A stretch of 64,000 nucleotides of DNA, from NCBI GenBank assembly GCA_964607165.1, contig CAZSIT010000003.1, positions 128,667-192,666 on the forward strand, written 5' to 3'. A program made the translations under genes and the position numbers. The stretch comes from DSPP01 sp964607165. Its GTDB lineage: Bacteria; Zixibacteria; MSB-5A5; DSPP01. The notes beneath the pieces are model-generated. The model searched no databases and had not been told where the DNA came from. It worked only from the letters and a program-made list of their open reading frames with translations. How positions within the stretch are numbered: position 1 is the first letter of the stretch; the number at the start of each line of letters is the position of its first letter. Shown piece by piece: positions 57,985-64,000 of the stretch.

Positions 57985-59346
57985 ATGGAAAACGCCAGAT
58001 TGTTAGTGGTGGACGATGAAGAATCGATGTGTAAGTTTATGCAAATCTTCCTTTCCAAGGAAGGTTACGAAGTCACCGCCACCGCCGACCCCGCCGATGC
58101 CGTAAAAAAAATCGAGAAAGAAGATTTCGACCTCTTGATTGCCGATTTGATGATGCCGGAGATGTCTGGCCTGGAGCTTCTGGCCCGTGCCAAGGGCATC
58201 GACCCGGGCTTGCACGTTATAGTAATGACCGCCTTCGCCTCGGTCGATTCCGCCATCGAGGCCTTGAAAAAAGGAGCCTCCGATTACGTCACCAAGCCGT
58301 TCAAAATCGACGAGATTAAAATTGCCATACAGAAAACGCTCGACCAGAAAAAAATCGTCCGCGAAAACGCCAGCTTAAAGCGCCAGCTCAAAAAGGAATT
58401 TCAATTTGACAATTTCATAGGAACTTCTCCCCAGGTTTTAGAGATGAAAAAGCTCGCCGATCGGGTGGCCGTGACCGATTCCACCGTGCTCATCCGCGGC
58501 GAGAGCGGCACCGGCAAAGAGCTGGTGGCCCGGGCCATTCATAATCACAGCTTTCGGTCCGGGAAACCTTTTGTCTCCATAAATTGCGCCGCTTTGCCGG
58601 AAACCCTTTTGGAATCGGAGCTCTTCGGTCATACCCGCGGCGCTTTTACCGGCGCCGTCAAAGAAAAGGAGGGCCTTTTTAAAGTGGCGGACGGCGGCAC
58701 GTTTCTTTTGGACGAAGTCGGCGAAACCTCCCCGGCCATTCAGGTCAAACTTTTGCGCGTTCTCGAAGAAAAAGAAATCACTCCGCTCGGTTCCACCAAA
58801 CCGGTGCCGGTGGACGTGCGTTTGATTGCCTCCACCAATGCCGATTTGGAGCAGGACGTTAAGTTCGGAAAGTTTCGCGCGGACCTGTATTACCGTCTGA
58901 ACGTTATTCCCGTCGTGATTTCCCCCCTTCGAGAGCGGAAAGAGGATATCAAGCTTTTGGCCAGCTACTTTTTAAAGCGGCTCTCCGAACGGGAAAAGTC
59001 CAAGGTTAAAGGAATTTCCGAAGCCGGTTTGAAAATTCTTTCCGCTTACCACTGGCCGGGAAATGTCCGCGAGTTGGAAAATGTCATTGAACAGGCGTTT
59101 CTGCTTTGTAAAAAAGAAGAGCTGGAGCCGGAGGATCTGCCGGAGCGGGTAAAGTTAGGGGATGCGCCGCAATTGGTGGAAGAAGCTGCCCCGCCCACTC
59201 CCACTCTGGAAGAAGTGGAAAAAGCTTACATCTATTGGACTTTGGAAAAAACAAGCTGGCAAAAGTCCAAGGCTGCCCAGATTTTGGGGATTGACGCTTC
59301 AACCCTCTATCGCAAAATCGAGCGCTATCAATTCAAGGAAAAATGA
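57985..59346 (+). CDS. Sigma-54-dependent response regulator (NtrC/PilR-like)
   Basis: 453 residues in the standard order. The receiver domain (LLVVDDEESMCKF, phosphorylation Asp in LIADLMMPEMSGLE near residue 54, TKPF) comes first. The AAA+ domain follows with RGESGTGKELVARAIH (Walker A, about residues 166-181), ESELFGHTRGAFTGAVKEKE containing the sigma-54 contact loop GAFTGA, and GGTFLLDEVGE. A Fis-type HTH ends the protein (KAAQILGIDASTLYRKIERY). It activates sigma-54 RNA polymerase; two perfect sigma-54 promoters precede the nearby pilin-like genes, so a PilR role is likely. It overlaps the next gene (ATGA). Confidence 0.95.
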   Translation: MENARLLVVDDEESMCKFMQIFLSKEGYEVTATADPADAVKKIEKEDFDLLIADLMMPEMSGLELLARAKGIDPGLHVIVMTAFASVDSAIEALKKGASDYVTKPFKIDEIKIAIQKTLDQKKIVRENASLKRQLKKEFQFDNFIGTSPQVLEMKKLADRVAVTDSTVLIRGESGTGKELVARAIHNHSFRSGKPFVSINCAALPETLLESELFGHTRGAFTGAVKEKEGLFKVADGGTFLLDEVGETSPAIQVKLLRVLEEKEITPLGSTKPVPVDVRLIASTNADLEQDVKFGKFRADLYYRLNVIPVVISPLRERKEDIKLLASYFLKRLSEREKSKVKGISEAGLKILSAYHWPGNVRELENVIEQAFLLCKKEELEPEDLPERVKLGDAPQLVEEAAPPTPTLEEVEKAYIYWTLEKTSWQKSKAAQILGIDASTLYRKIERYQFKEK

Positions 59347-61310
59347 AAAAGCTCTGGGGGCCTGCTTCTATTTTTTTCTTTTTCTTCTCGGTTTATTTGG
59401 CTACGGCCGCTCCCTCGATTTATTGGTGGGATTCCGGCGAGCTGGTTGCCAACGTAAAAACGCTTGGGATTCCCCATCGCCCCGGCTTCCCGCTCTATGT
59501 CATTTTGGCAAAAGTATTCTCCTTATTGCCAATCGCCAATTTTGTTTATGAGTTAAATCTCTTTTCCGCCTTTTGCGGAGCGCTGGCGCTTTTGTTTTTT
59601 CATCTCTCGATGGTATTGTTTCTTGGCCGGCAGGGAGAGCTTTTAAGCGGTTCGCCGGCGCGCCGGCATTTGACCGCTTTTCTGGTCACCCTTGCGGTCG
59701 GGTTTACCTTCACGTTCTGGATTCAAGCTGTGCGCGCGGAGGTCTATACGCTGGGAGCGTTGCTTTTTGCGTTTGCCTTTTATTGCTTTTTAAGGGCTAC
59801 CCCTCACCCCCAATCTCTCTCAGCTGGGGGGGGCGAGAGCGACGCCCCGCCCGCCGTTGTTGGAGTGGAGAATTATGAAACCGCCCGCTGGTTCTGGCTC
59901 GGAATTTTCACTTCTTTCCTTGGCCTGGGAAATCATCACATCACTTTGCTTTCCACTTTTCCATTTTTGATTGCGGTTATCGGATTAACAACTTTTACGG
60001 AGTTGAAGTTTACGAGGTGGCTGGGCTTGATTTTTCTGTTTGTTCTCGGAGCCTCCATTTACGCCTATCTCCCCATCCGCTCTTCGGCCCATCCAATCTT
60101 CAATTGGGGCGGGGCATTCGATTTCAATTCGACTGCCAACCTGGTACTGGCCACCGACTCGTATCAAACCATCTCCTGGTCGTTTTTTGATGTGACGGTC
60201 AAAATGTTTAGAATCCTGTCACTCTTTTTTGACCAATTGGGCCCCGGGCTGCTCGGCTTATCGTTTTTGGGGCTTTTAATTCTTCTGTTTGTCAATAAGA
60301 GCTGGTTTTACAAAATTGCTTTATTGATTGTGGGCAATCTTCTGATTTGCGCGCTCTTGGCCCAGGAGGTTTTTCCGGATAATCCGGACCTGCACGGCTA
60401 CGCCGTTTACGCTCTTTTTGGGTTGGGATTGGGGCTGGCGGTTTCCATCGGCGCGGTTTTTGGAATCGTTGAGCGTGCGGTTGGGGCGGTTTCAAACTTC
60501 CTGATTGGCTTTGCGCGCATCCTATTGGCTTTGATGTTTTTGGTGGCCTGTATGGCGCCGTGGGGTTATTCGCGCTGGCAATGCGACCTTTCCGAAAATC
60601 GGGTCGCTTTGCGAATGGCCCAGGAAGCCCTTTCCCCCGTTCCGCCGGGAGGGGTTGTGTTTTTGGACTCCCCCAATCTCGATTTTGTCCTGCGCGGCGT
60701 TCAGTTTGGCGAACGCTGGCGGCAGGATGTGGCGATTGTCAACCGTGCCTTTCTGGGCGCCGACTGGTATCGGGCAAGCTTGCTGCAAAATTTTCCGCGG
60801 CTAAAAAAAGTGTTCGCTTCCGGCTTAAAAAAGCCCGTCCCGGATTTGCTTTTTCATAAATGGGCGAATCAATTATTGGCAAAAAAAGTTCCGGTTTTCG
60901 TGGAGTTCACCGAGCGGGATAAAAACATAGTCAACCGGCTTTCCCCCGCAGGGTTTTTGTATCAGCTTAACGATTCCATCGCAACTTTGGACACGGTGGC
61001 CCTGGAAAAGCAACTGGTATGGGAAATGTCCAATATCTGGAGCGAAGACGACCGGGTGATGCGCACCGACCCGCAGGCCGTTAAAATGTTGGTGCTGTAT
61101 CTCTATCGCTCCGGTCTTTATTACGAGTGGCGGGGAGTGAAGAAGAGAGCCTTATATTTCTATAAAAAAACAATGGCTTGGGGAGAACAGGGAGAAGAAC
61201 TCTCCAAACGGATCTTTCAGTTGGAAAAAGAAATGGAACTTGCAAAACGCAACGTTTTACCGGCGCTTTCCGCCGACAAATCGAAAGGAAAACCGCTGGC
61301 CGGCCGCTAA
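59343..61310 (+). CDS. DUF2723 polytopic membrane protein (glycosyltransferase-like)
   Basis: 655 residues: 9 to 11 transmembrane helices in the first ~400, then a soluble C-terminal part. The opening APSIYWWDSGELVANVKTLG followed by IPHRPGFPLYVILAKVFSLL is the DUF2723 signature; the family resembles protein O-mannosyltransferases of GT-C type. DSGE would correspond to the catalytic acidic loop. A REP-like insert interrupts a loop at residues ~153-165 (RATPHPQSLSAGGGES). It overlaps the regulator stop. A partial paralogue starts at 63618. Confidence 0.88.
   Translation: MKKLWGPASIFFFFFSVYLATAAPSIYWWDSGELVANVKTLGIPHRPGFPLYVILAKVFSLLPIANFVYELNLFSAFCGALALLFFHLSMVLFLGRQGELLSGSPARRHLTAFLVTLAVGFTFTFWIQAVRAEVYTLGALLFAFAFYCFLRATPHPQSLSAGGGESDAPPAVVGVENYETARWFWLGIFTSFLGLGNHHITLLSTFPFLIAVIGLTTFTELKFTRWLGLIFLFVLGASIYAYLPIRSSAHPIFNWGGAFDFNSTANLVLATDSYQTISWSFFDVTVKMFRILSLFFDQLGPGLLGLSFLGLLILLFVNKSWFYKIALLIVGNLLICALLAQEVFPDNPDLHGYAVYALFGLGLGLAVSIGAVFGIVERAVGAVSNFLIGFARILLALMFLVACMAPWGYSRWQCDLSENRVALRMAQEALSPVPPGGVVFLDSPNLDFVLRGVQFGERWRQDVAIVNRAFLGADWYRASLLQNFPRLKKVFASGLKKPVPDLLFHKWANQLLAKKVPVFVEFTERDKNIVNRLSPAGFLYQLNDSIATLDTVALEKQLVWEMSNIWSEDDRVMRTDPQAVKMLVLYLYRSGLYYEWRGVKKRALYFYKKTMAWGEQGEELSKRIFQLEKEMELAKRNVLPALSADKSKGKPLAGR
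59800..59835 (+). repeat. REP-like palindrome inside the DUF2723 gene
   Basis: CCCCTCACCCCC...CTCTCTCAGCTGGGGGGGGCGAG lies in frame between two transmembrane helices. CCCTCACCCC is the head of a widespread repeat type and the unit partly folds on itself. The reading frame is kept. Confidence 0.6.
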
Positions 61311-61348
61311 CCTGTTGAAAACCAACGTGGAAGAGAAAAGCTTCTAAT

Positions 61349-61364
61349 TGGAACGCGTTTTGCC
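61349..61364 (+). promoter_or_regulatory. Sigma-54 promoter of pilin-like gene 1
   Basis: TGGAACGCGTTTTGCC matches TGGCAC-N5-TTGCW with GG and GC separated by ten bases, ending about 11 nt before the likely start point and 26 nt before the ATG at 61390. Confidence 0.85.
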
Positions 61365-61389
61365 AAGATTTGCTATTGTGAGAAAGATT

Positions 61390-61818
61390 ATGTTTAGACA
61401 CGCAAAATCTAAAGCCGGCTTTACTTTAATAGAACTATTGATTGTCGTGGTCATCATGGGCATTTTAGCCGCTATGGCCATTCCCCGATTTTATTCCGCA
61501 ACCGTAAAAGCCAAACAGTCGGAGGCCAGGACAATTTTGAAGCAGGTCTATACGATGCAGATGTCCTACCGTCAGCAGTATGATTTTTACTGGGGAGATG
61601 GCGCAGCCGCTTCAGCGCTCGGTGTCCCAACCGGTTTCAGCCCGATAGGTGTGGACATCGAATCAAACTCACGCTATTCCTATGCTATGGTTGCTGGTAG
61701 CATCAGCTTTACCTGCACCGCCACTTGCAGCAACTTGGACGATGACCCGGCCCCAGATGTGTGGCAAATAGATAACACCGGCTCTCTGGGTGTTACGTCC
61801 GACGACGCTGCATCGTAG
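61390..61818 (+). CDS. Type IV pilin-like protein (prepilin)
   Basis: About 142 residues from ATG 61390 (an in-frame TTG at 61348 overlaps the sigma-54 promoter). The leader MFRHAKSKAG is followed by FTLIELLIVVVIMGILAAMA, the class III prepilin signal: cleavage after Gly, then Phe, with Glu at +5. The mature part is short (about 130 residues) with a C-terminal disulfide pair (FTCTATCSNLDDDPAP). It forms a pilus or pseudopilus. The GAGAAAG ribosome site fits the ATG. A strong terminator follows. Confidence 0.93.
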   Translation: MFRHAKSKAGFTLIELLIVVVIMGILAAMAIPRFYSATVKAKQSEARTILKQVYTMQMSYRQQYDFYWGDGAAASALGVPTGFSPIGVDIESNSRYSYAMVAGSISFTCTATCSNLDDDPAPDVWQIDNTGSLGVTSDDAAS

Positions 61819-61842
61819 TAAGAATCTGTCAAAACCAAATCG

Positions 61843-61870
61843 AGCCTCGCAAAAGCGGGGCTTTTTGTTT
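61843..61870 (+). terminator. Terminator of pilin-like gene 1
   Basis: AGCCTCGC pairs with GCGGGGCT around AAAA (one T-G pair), followed by TTTTGTTTTT. Confidence 0.88.
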
Positions 61871-61898
61871 TTCGTGATTCCCTATAGGTAGCCGAATA

Positions 61899-61947
61899 GG
61901 TAGCCGACACTTTAGTGTCGGACTGTTTTCCTAAAGTCGGGGCTACC
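61899..61947 (+). repeat. Inverted GGTAGCC palindrome pair
   Basis: GGTAGCCGACAC-TTTA-GTGTCGG and CTAAAGTCGGGGCTACC form two units whose outer GGTAGCC/GGCTACC pair. It lies between the pilin-1 terminator and the broken transposase gene. Confidence 0.75.
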
Positions 61948-62006
61948 AGATGAGGGTGGTTTTCCCGCGTCAAAGGCGGACTTTTTTGTTGCATCTCACC
62001 CGCCGT

Positions 62007-62659
62007 TCAGGTCAGCTCGTGCCAGAATTTTTCTTCGTCTCTTCGGGCATTGATATTGGCTAAGACTGCCGGGTTTTCGATATCCAATTGCCAGTTTAAG
62101 GGGTTGTCCGCAATGTACCGCCGGATTTTATCCAGGGATTGTTCGCTGCGAATGACGTGCCTGCCCGAGCCGAGGCCTCGGGCCACGGCCAGGGTTCATA
62201 GTAATTTCGTTGCCAGATCGGTATGCCCGGCGTTCGACGTAATTGATTTGCCAATTTAGATGTCTGATATTTGTAGTAGGCGATGATTTTCCCTAACACC
62301 GGTTTTTGTAGGGGCGGGGTTTCCCCGCCCGTATTTCCACCGCCAGGCGAGGTAACCTCGCCCCTACAGGTAAAATCACTGTTTTTTTTCGTTATGTTGA
62401 TTATCCCATGCAGATGGTTGGGCATAATCACAAATTCGTCCAGCTGCACGTTCCCGAAATGTTTTGGAATCTCTAACCAATAATCTCGAACAATTTGGCC
62501 AATCTTTGATAATTCCACCGTTCCATTCCTAATCTCCCCAAACAAACCTTCCCGGTTCTTTGTGCAAATGGTGACGAAATAGGCCCCTTCGCTGGAATAA
62601 TCATAATCCGGCAGCCGGATGGACCGGCGTTGGGGTTTGGGTCGGTTCAACATTGACAT
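62007..62659 (-). pseudogene. REP-associated tyrosine transposase (RAYT/TnpA_REP), degenerate
   Basis: Minus-strand Y1-transposase of the IS200-like REP class: SIRLPDYDYSSEGAYFVTICTKNR, then the HUH motif MPNHLHGIINI, the YYKYQTSK tyrosine helix and IWQRNYYE. Start about 62659 (MSMLNRPKPQRR). It is interrupted three times. A 60-nt in-frame insert (62308-62367) encodes GEVTSPGGGNTGGETPPLQ. A 35-nt GC-rich palindromic insert after NYYE (about 62162-62196) shifts the frame. An extra C near 62097-62101 shifts it again before NWQLDIENPAVLANINARRD. The final exon-like piece ends EEKFWHELT at TGA 62009. The insert is a REPIN-like pair of the kind RAYTs handle. Confidence 0.85.
62308..62367 (+). repeat. 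Inverted pair of GTAGGGGC palindromes (REPIN-like) inside the transposase gene
   Basis: GTAGGGGCGGGG...CCCCGCCC (62308-62330) and GGCGAGG...CCTCGCCCCTAC (62346-62367). The heads face each other as in a REPIN doublet. Length is 60 nt, so the reading frame is kept. It lies antisense to the transposase gene. Confidence 0.85.
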
Positions 62660-62697
62660 TCGGCCAAAAATGCCGGGGCATTTTTGAATTGTCAACG

Positions 62698-62808
62698 GTA
62701 GGGGCAGGTTTTAAACCTGCCCGGGTGGCTCAATACATTCGCAATTTGCAAAAAAATTGGCGGGTTACTCTTAAAACAGGTGTAGGGGCGAGACCTGTCT
62801 CGCCCCTC
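62698..62808 (+). repeat. Two direct GTAGGGGC palindromes upstream of pilin 2
   Basis: GTAGGGGCAGGTTTTAAACCTGCCC-type hairpin at 62698-62722 and GTAGGGGCGAGACC...TCTCGCCCC at 62782-62808, same orientation, about 60 nt apart. They sit between the transposase start and the sigma-54 promoter of pilin 2. Confidence 0.8.
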
Positions 62809-62884
62809 CCGTCTAATCCACCCCGTAACCAATTGCAAACAAATCGCTTGCAAGGCCAAAAAAAAGATGGGTTTAAATCCGTTT

Positions 62885-62900
62885 TGGCATTTAGGTTGCA
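62885..62900 (+). promoter_or_regulatory. Sigma-54 promoter of pilin-like gene 2
   Basis: TGGCATTTAGGTTGCA fits TGGCAY-N5-TTGCW exactly. The start point would be about 62911, 39 nt before the ATG. Confidence 0.92.
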
Positions 62901-62949
62901 ATAGGTATCGTCTGACGATATGAAAACAATCAACCTAAAGGAGGGTTCG

Positions 62950-63390
62950 ATGTTCAAGAGAAAGAACGGCCAGAAGGGTTTCACCCTTATCGAGTTGATG
63001 ATCGTGGTGGTCATCATCGGTATTCTGGCGGCTTTGGCTATTCCGCGTTTTATGCGGGCTACCACCAAGTCCAAACAGTCGGAAGGCAAGCAGATACTAA
63101 AGCAGGTTTATGTTATGCAGCAGGCCTACCGGCAGGAAAAAGACGTTTATTGGCCGGCGGCTGCGGCTGCTTTCGGTTCAACCGCGGCAGGTCAGACGGC
63201 TTGGGCCGCCCTCGGCGTTGATATCGGCCCGAACGCCCGTTACACTTATACTATGGTAGCGGGGAGCTTCACCTTTACCGCCACGGCCACATCCGGTATT
63301 TTGGACGATGACGCGACGGTGGACATCTGGACGATTACCGAAACCGGTTCTTTAGTAGTCACACCTGGTAATGACGACGCGGTCAACTAA
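62950..63390 (+). CDS. Type IV pilin-like protein (prepilin), paralogue 2
   Basis: About 146 residues from ATG 62950, preceded by AAAGGAGGG. The leader MFKRKNGQKG is followed by FTLIELMIVVVIIGILAALA, a class III prepilin signal with Glu at +5. It is closely related to the pilin at 61390 (KSKQSEGKQILKQVYVMQQAYRQ, MVAGSFTFTATATS, ILDDDA) but lacks its two cysteines. Separate terminators and promoters show that the two genes are independent units. It is probably the major or an alternative pilus subunit. Confidence 0.94.
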   Translation: MFKRKNGQKGFTLIELMIVVVIIGILAALAIPRFMRATTKSKQSEGKQILKQVYVMQQAYRQEKDVYWPAAAAAFGSTAAGQTAWAALGVDIGPNARYTYTMVAGSFTFTATATSGILDDDATVDIWTITETGSLVVTPGNDDAVN

Positions 63391-63405
63391 AACTGACGCT
63401 TCCGC

Positions 63406-63441
63406 GAAAAAGCCCTGGCTTGAAGCCAGGGCTTTTTTTTT
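63406..63441 (+). terminator. Terminator of pilin-like gene 2
   Basis: AAAAAGCCCTGGCTTGAAGC begins a long hairpin: AGCCCTGGCTT pairs with AGCCAGGGCT, then nine T. It lies 16 nt after the stop. Confidence 0.95.
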
Positions 63442-63466
63442 GACCGCTTTTCTTAGAATGTTTTGC

Positions 63467-63555
63467 GTAGGGGCAACCCCCTGCGGTTGCCCTTCTGTCG
63501 GGAAAAAGGGCAGGAACCCCTCGACTTCGTCGGGGCAAGCGGGGGCCTTCCCCTA
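63467..63555 (+). repeat. Inverted GTAGGGGC palindrome pair
   Basis: GTAGGGGCAACCCCCTGCGG begins at 63467 and faces an inverted unit ending CTTCCCCTAC at 63555, with CCCCTCGACTTCGTCGGGG hairpin between them. REPIN-like, between pilin 2 and the partial DUF2723 gene. Confidence 0.8.
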
Positions 63556-63617
63556 CGGGTTTTAATTCAAATAAGGACGGGCAAAGGTTACGGAAAAGCG
63601 GGTTTTTACCGAAAATA

Positions 63618-64000
63618 TGAAAGGGGATATGAATAACCGCTTGGAGCATTTTTGTCTTTTGGCCTCGTTCGTTTTGCCTCTGGGGGTCTACTTCTATACG
63701 GCCGCTCCCGGGCCGTTCTGGGAGGATTCCGCCACCTTTTCTATGGCCGCTGCTACTTTGAGCATTCCCCATTCTCCCAGTTTCCCTTTGTGGGTCTTGA
63801 TAGGCAAATTATTCACCTATCTAATCCCGCACAATCCGGCACGGGCTACCAATCTAATGTGCGGTTTTTTTGGGGCGGTGGCGGCGGCACTGTTTTACCT
63901 GTGCGCGCAGAAAGTTTTGACCAGATTGAGCGATTCGTTTACGTCGGAAGAAAATACGGGCAGAATATATTCTGCCCCTACAATTGCACTGACGGCTTTG
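63618..64000 (+). CDS. DUF2723-like membrane protein, 3' partial
   Basis: The frame from ATG 63618 (ATG 63630 possible, with AAGGGG very close) runs off the window after about 127 codons. YTAAPGPFWEDSATFSMAAA then LSIPHSPSFPLWVLIGKLF aligns with APSIYWWDSGELVANVKTLG and IPHRPGFPLYVILAKVF of the gene at 59343, so it is a paralogue. WED replaces WDSGE, so the acidic site is partly altered. A GTAGGGGC-type palindrome sits in frame near the end. Confidence 0.82.
63958..63981 (+). repeat. REP-like palindrome inside the partial DUF2723 gene
   Basis: GGGCAGAATATATTCTGCCC followed by CTAC is a reversed GTAGGGGC hairpin translated in frame (GRIYSAPT) in a loop between membrane helices. Confidence 0.75.

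Noticed and set aside
62660..62695. Upstream extension of the RAYT-type frame (MTIQKCPGIFGR)
   Set aside because: Known RAYTs begin close to the basic RPxxQRRSIRL segment; the extension overlaps a short repeat (TGCCCCGGCATTTTTGG) region and lacks a ribosome site.

Overview
The window looks like one stretch of a draft or metagenome-assembled contig (two 100-base N runs, at 32766 and 43150) from a Gram-negative bacterium of the FCB group. The evidence for this is a type IX secretion sorting domain, many outer-membrane barrels, LPS-core glycosyltransferases with an MsbA-like flippase, FG-GAP propeller proteins ending in dockerin-like repeats, bacillithiol synthesis and a Rel/SpoT enzyme. Promoters are classical TTGACA-N17-TATAAT, not the Bacteroidetes type. 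Candidate division Zixibacteria or a neighbour fits best, but that placement is inference.

Layout. 1-10.9 kb: a secreted M6-like protease, then a tightly overlapping operon for envelope proteins ending in an Omp85-family barrel. 10.9-16.2 kb: a small unknown gene, a metal-uptake set (barrel, binding protein, permease, no ATPase), a flippase-like membrane protein and a redoxin. 16.3-19.7 kb: bacillithiol operon bshC-bshA-bshB1. 19.9-24.8 kb: selenocysteine locus tRNA-Sec-selA-selB, overlapping an amidohydrolase. 24.8-28.5 kb: NfeD-type protease with slipin, and glutamine synthetase. 28.5-33 kb: a dockerin/FG-GAP protein, DNA glycosylase, and glutamate dehydrogenase cut by a gap. 33-41 kb: LPS-core-type cluster (two GT9, two GT4-like, one GT2, MsbA-like exporter). 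41-43 kb: rel. 43.3-47.5 kb: giant 21-blade FG-GAP/dockerin protein. 47.6-49 kb: pgeF and a small barrel. 49-50.8 kb: five tandem cold-shock genes with non-AUG starts and repeated RNA hairpins. 50.9-52.8 kb: acetyltransferase, a double HTH-AbrB regulator and tag, on the minus strand. 52.9-56.3 kb: pirin, alpha/beta hydrolase and FabL-like reductase, each behind a copy of the same promoter. 56.5-64 kb: a GAF/HisKA protein without kinase domain, an NtrC/PilR-type regulator, DUF2723 membrane proteins, and two type IV pilin-like genes each with a sigma-54 promoter, separated by a broken REP-associated transposase.

Themes. Short GTAGGGGC-type palindromes, often in inverted pairs, are scattered between genes and have entered several reading frames, including the transposase that may have mobilised them. 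The most unusual items are the cold-shock array with its repeated leader hairpins, the REP pair inside the transposase, the duplicated HTH-AbrB protein, the triplicated promoter, and the exact 3x7 propeller arithmetic of the giant FG-GAP protein.
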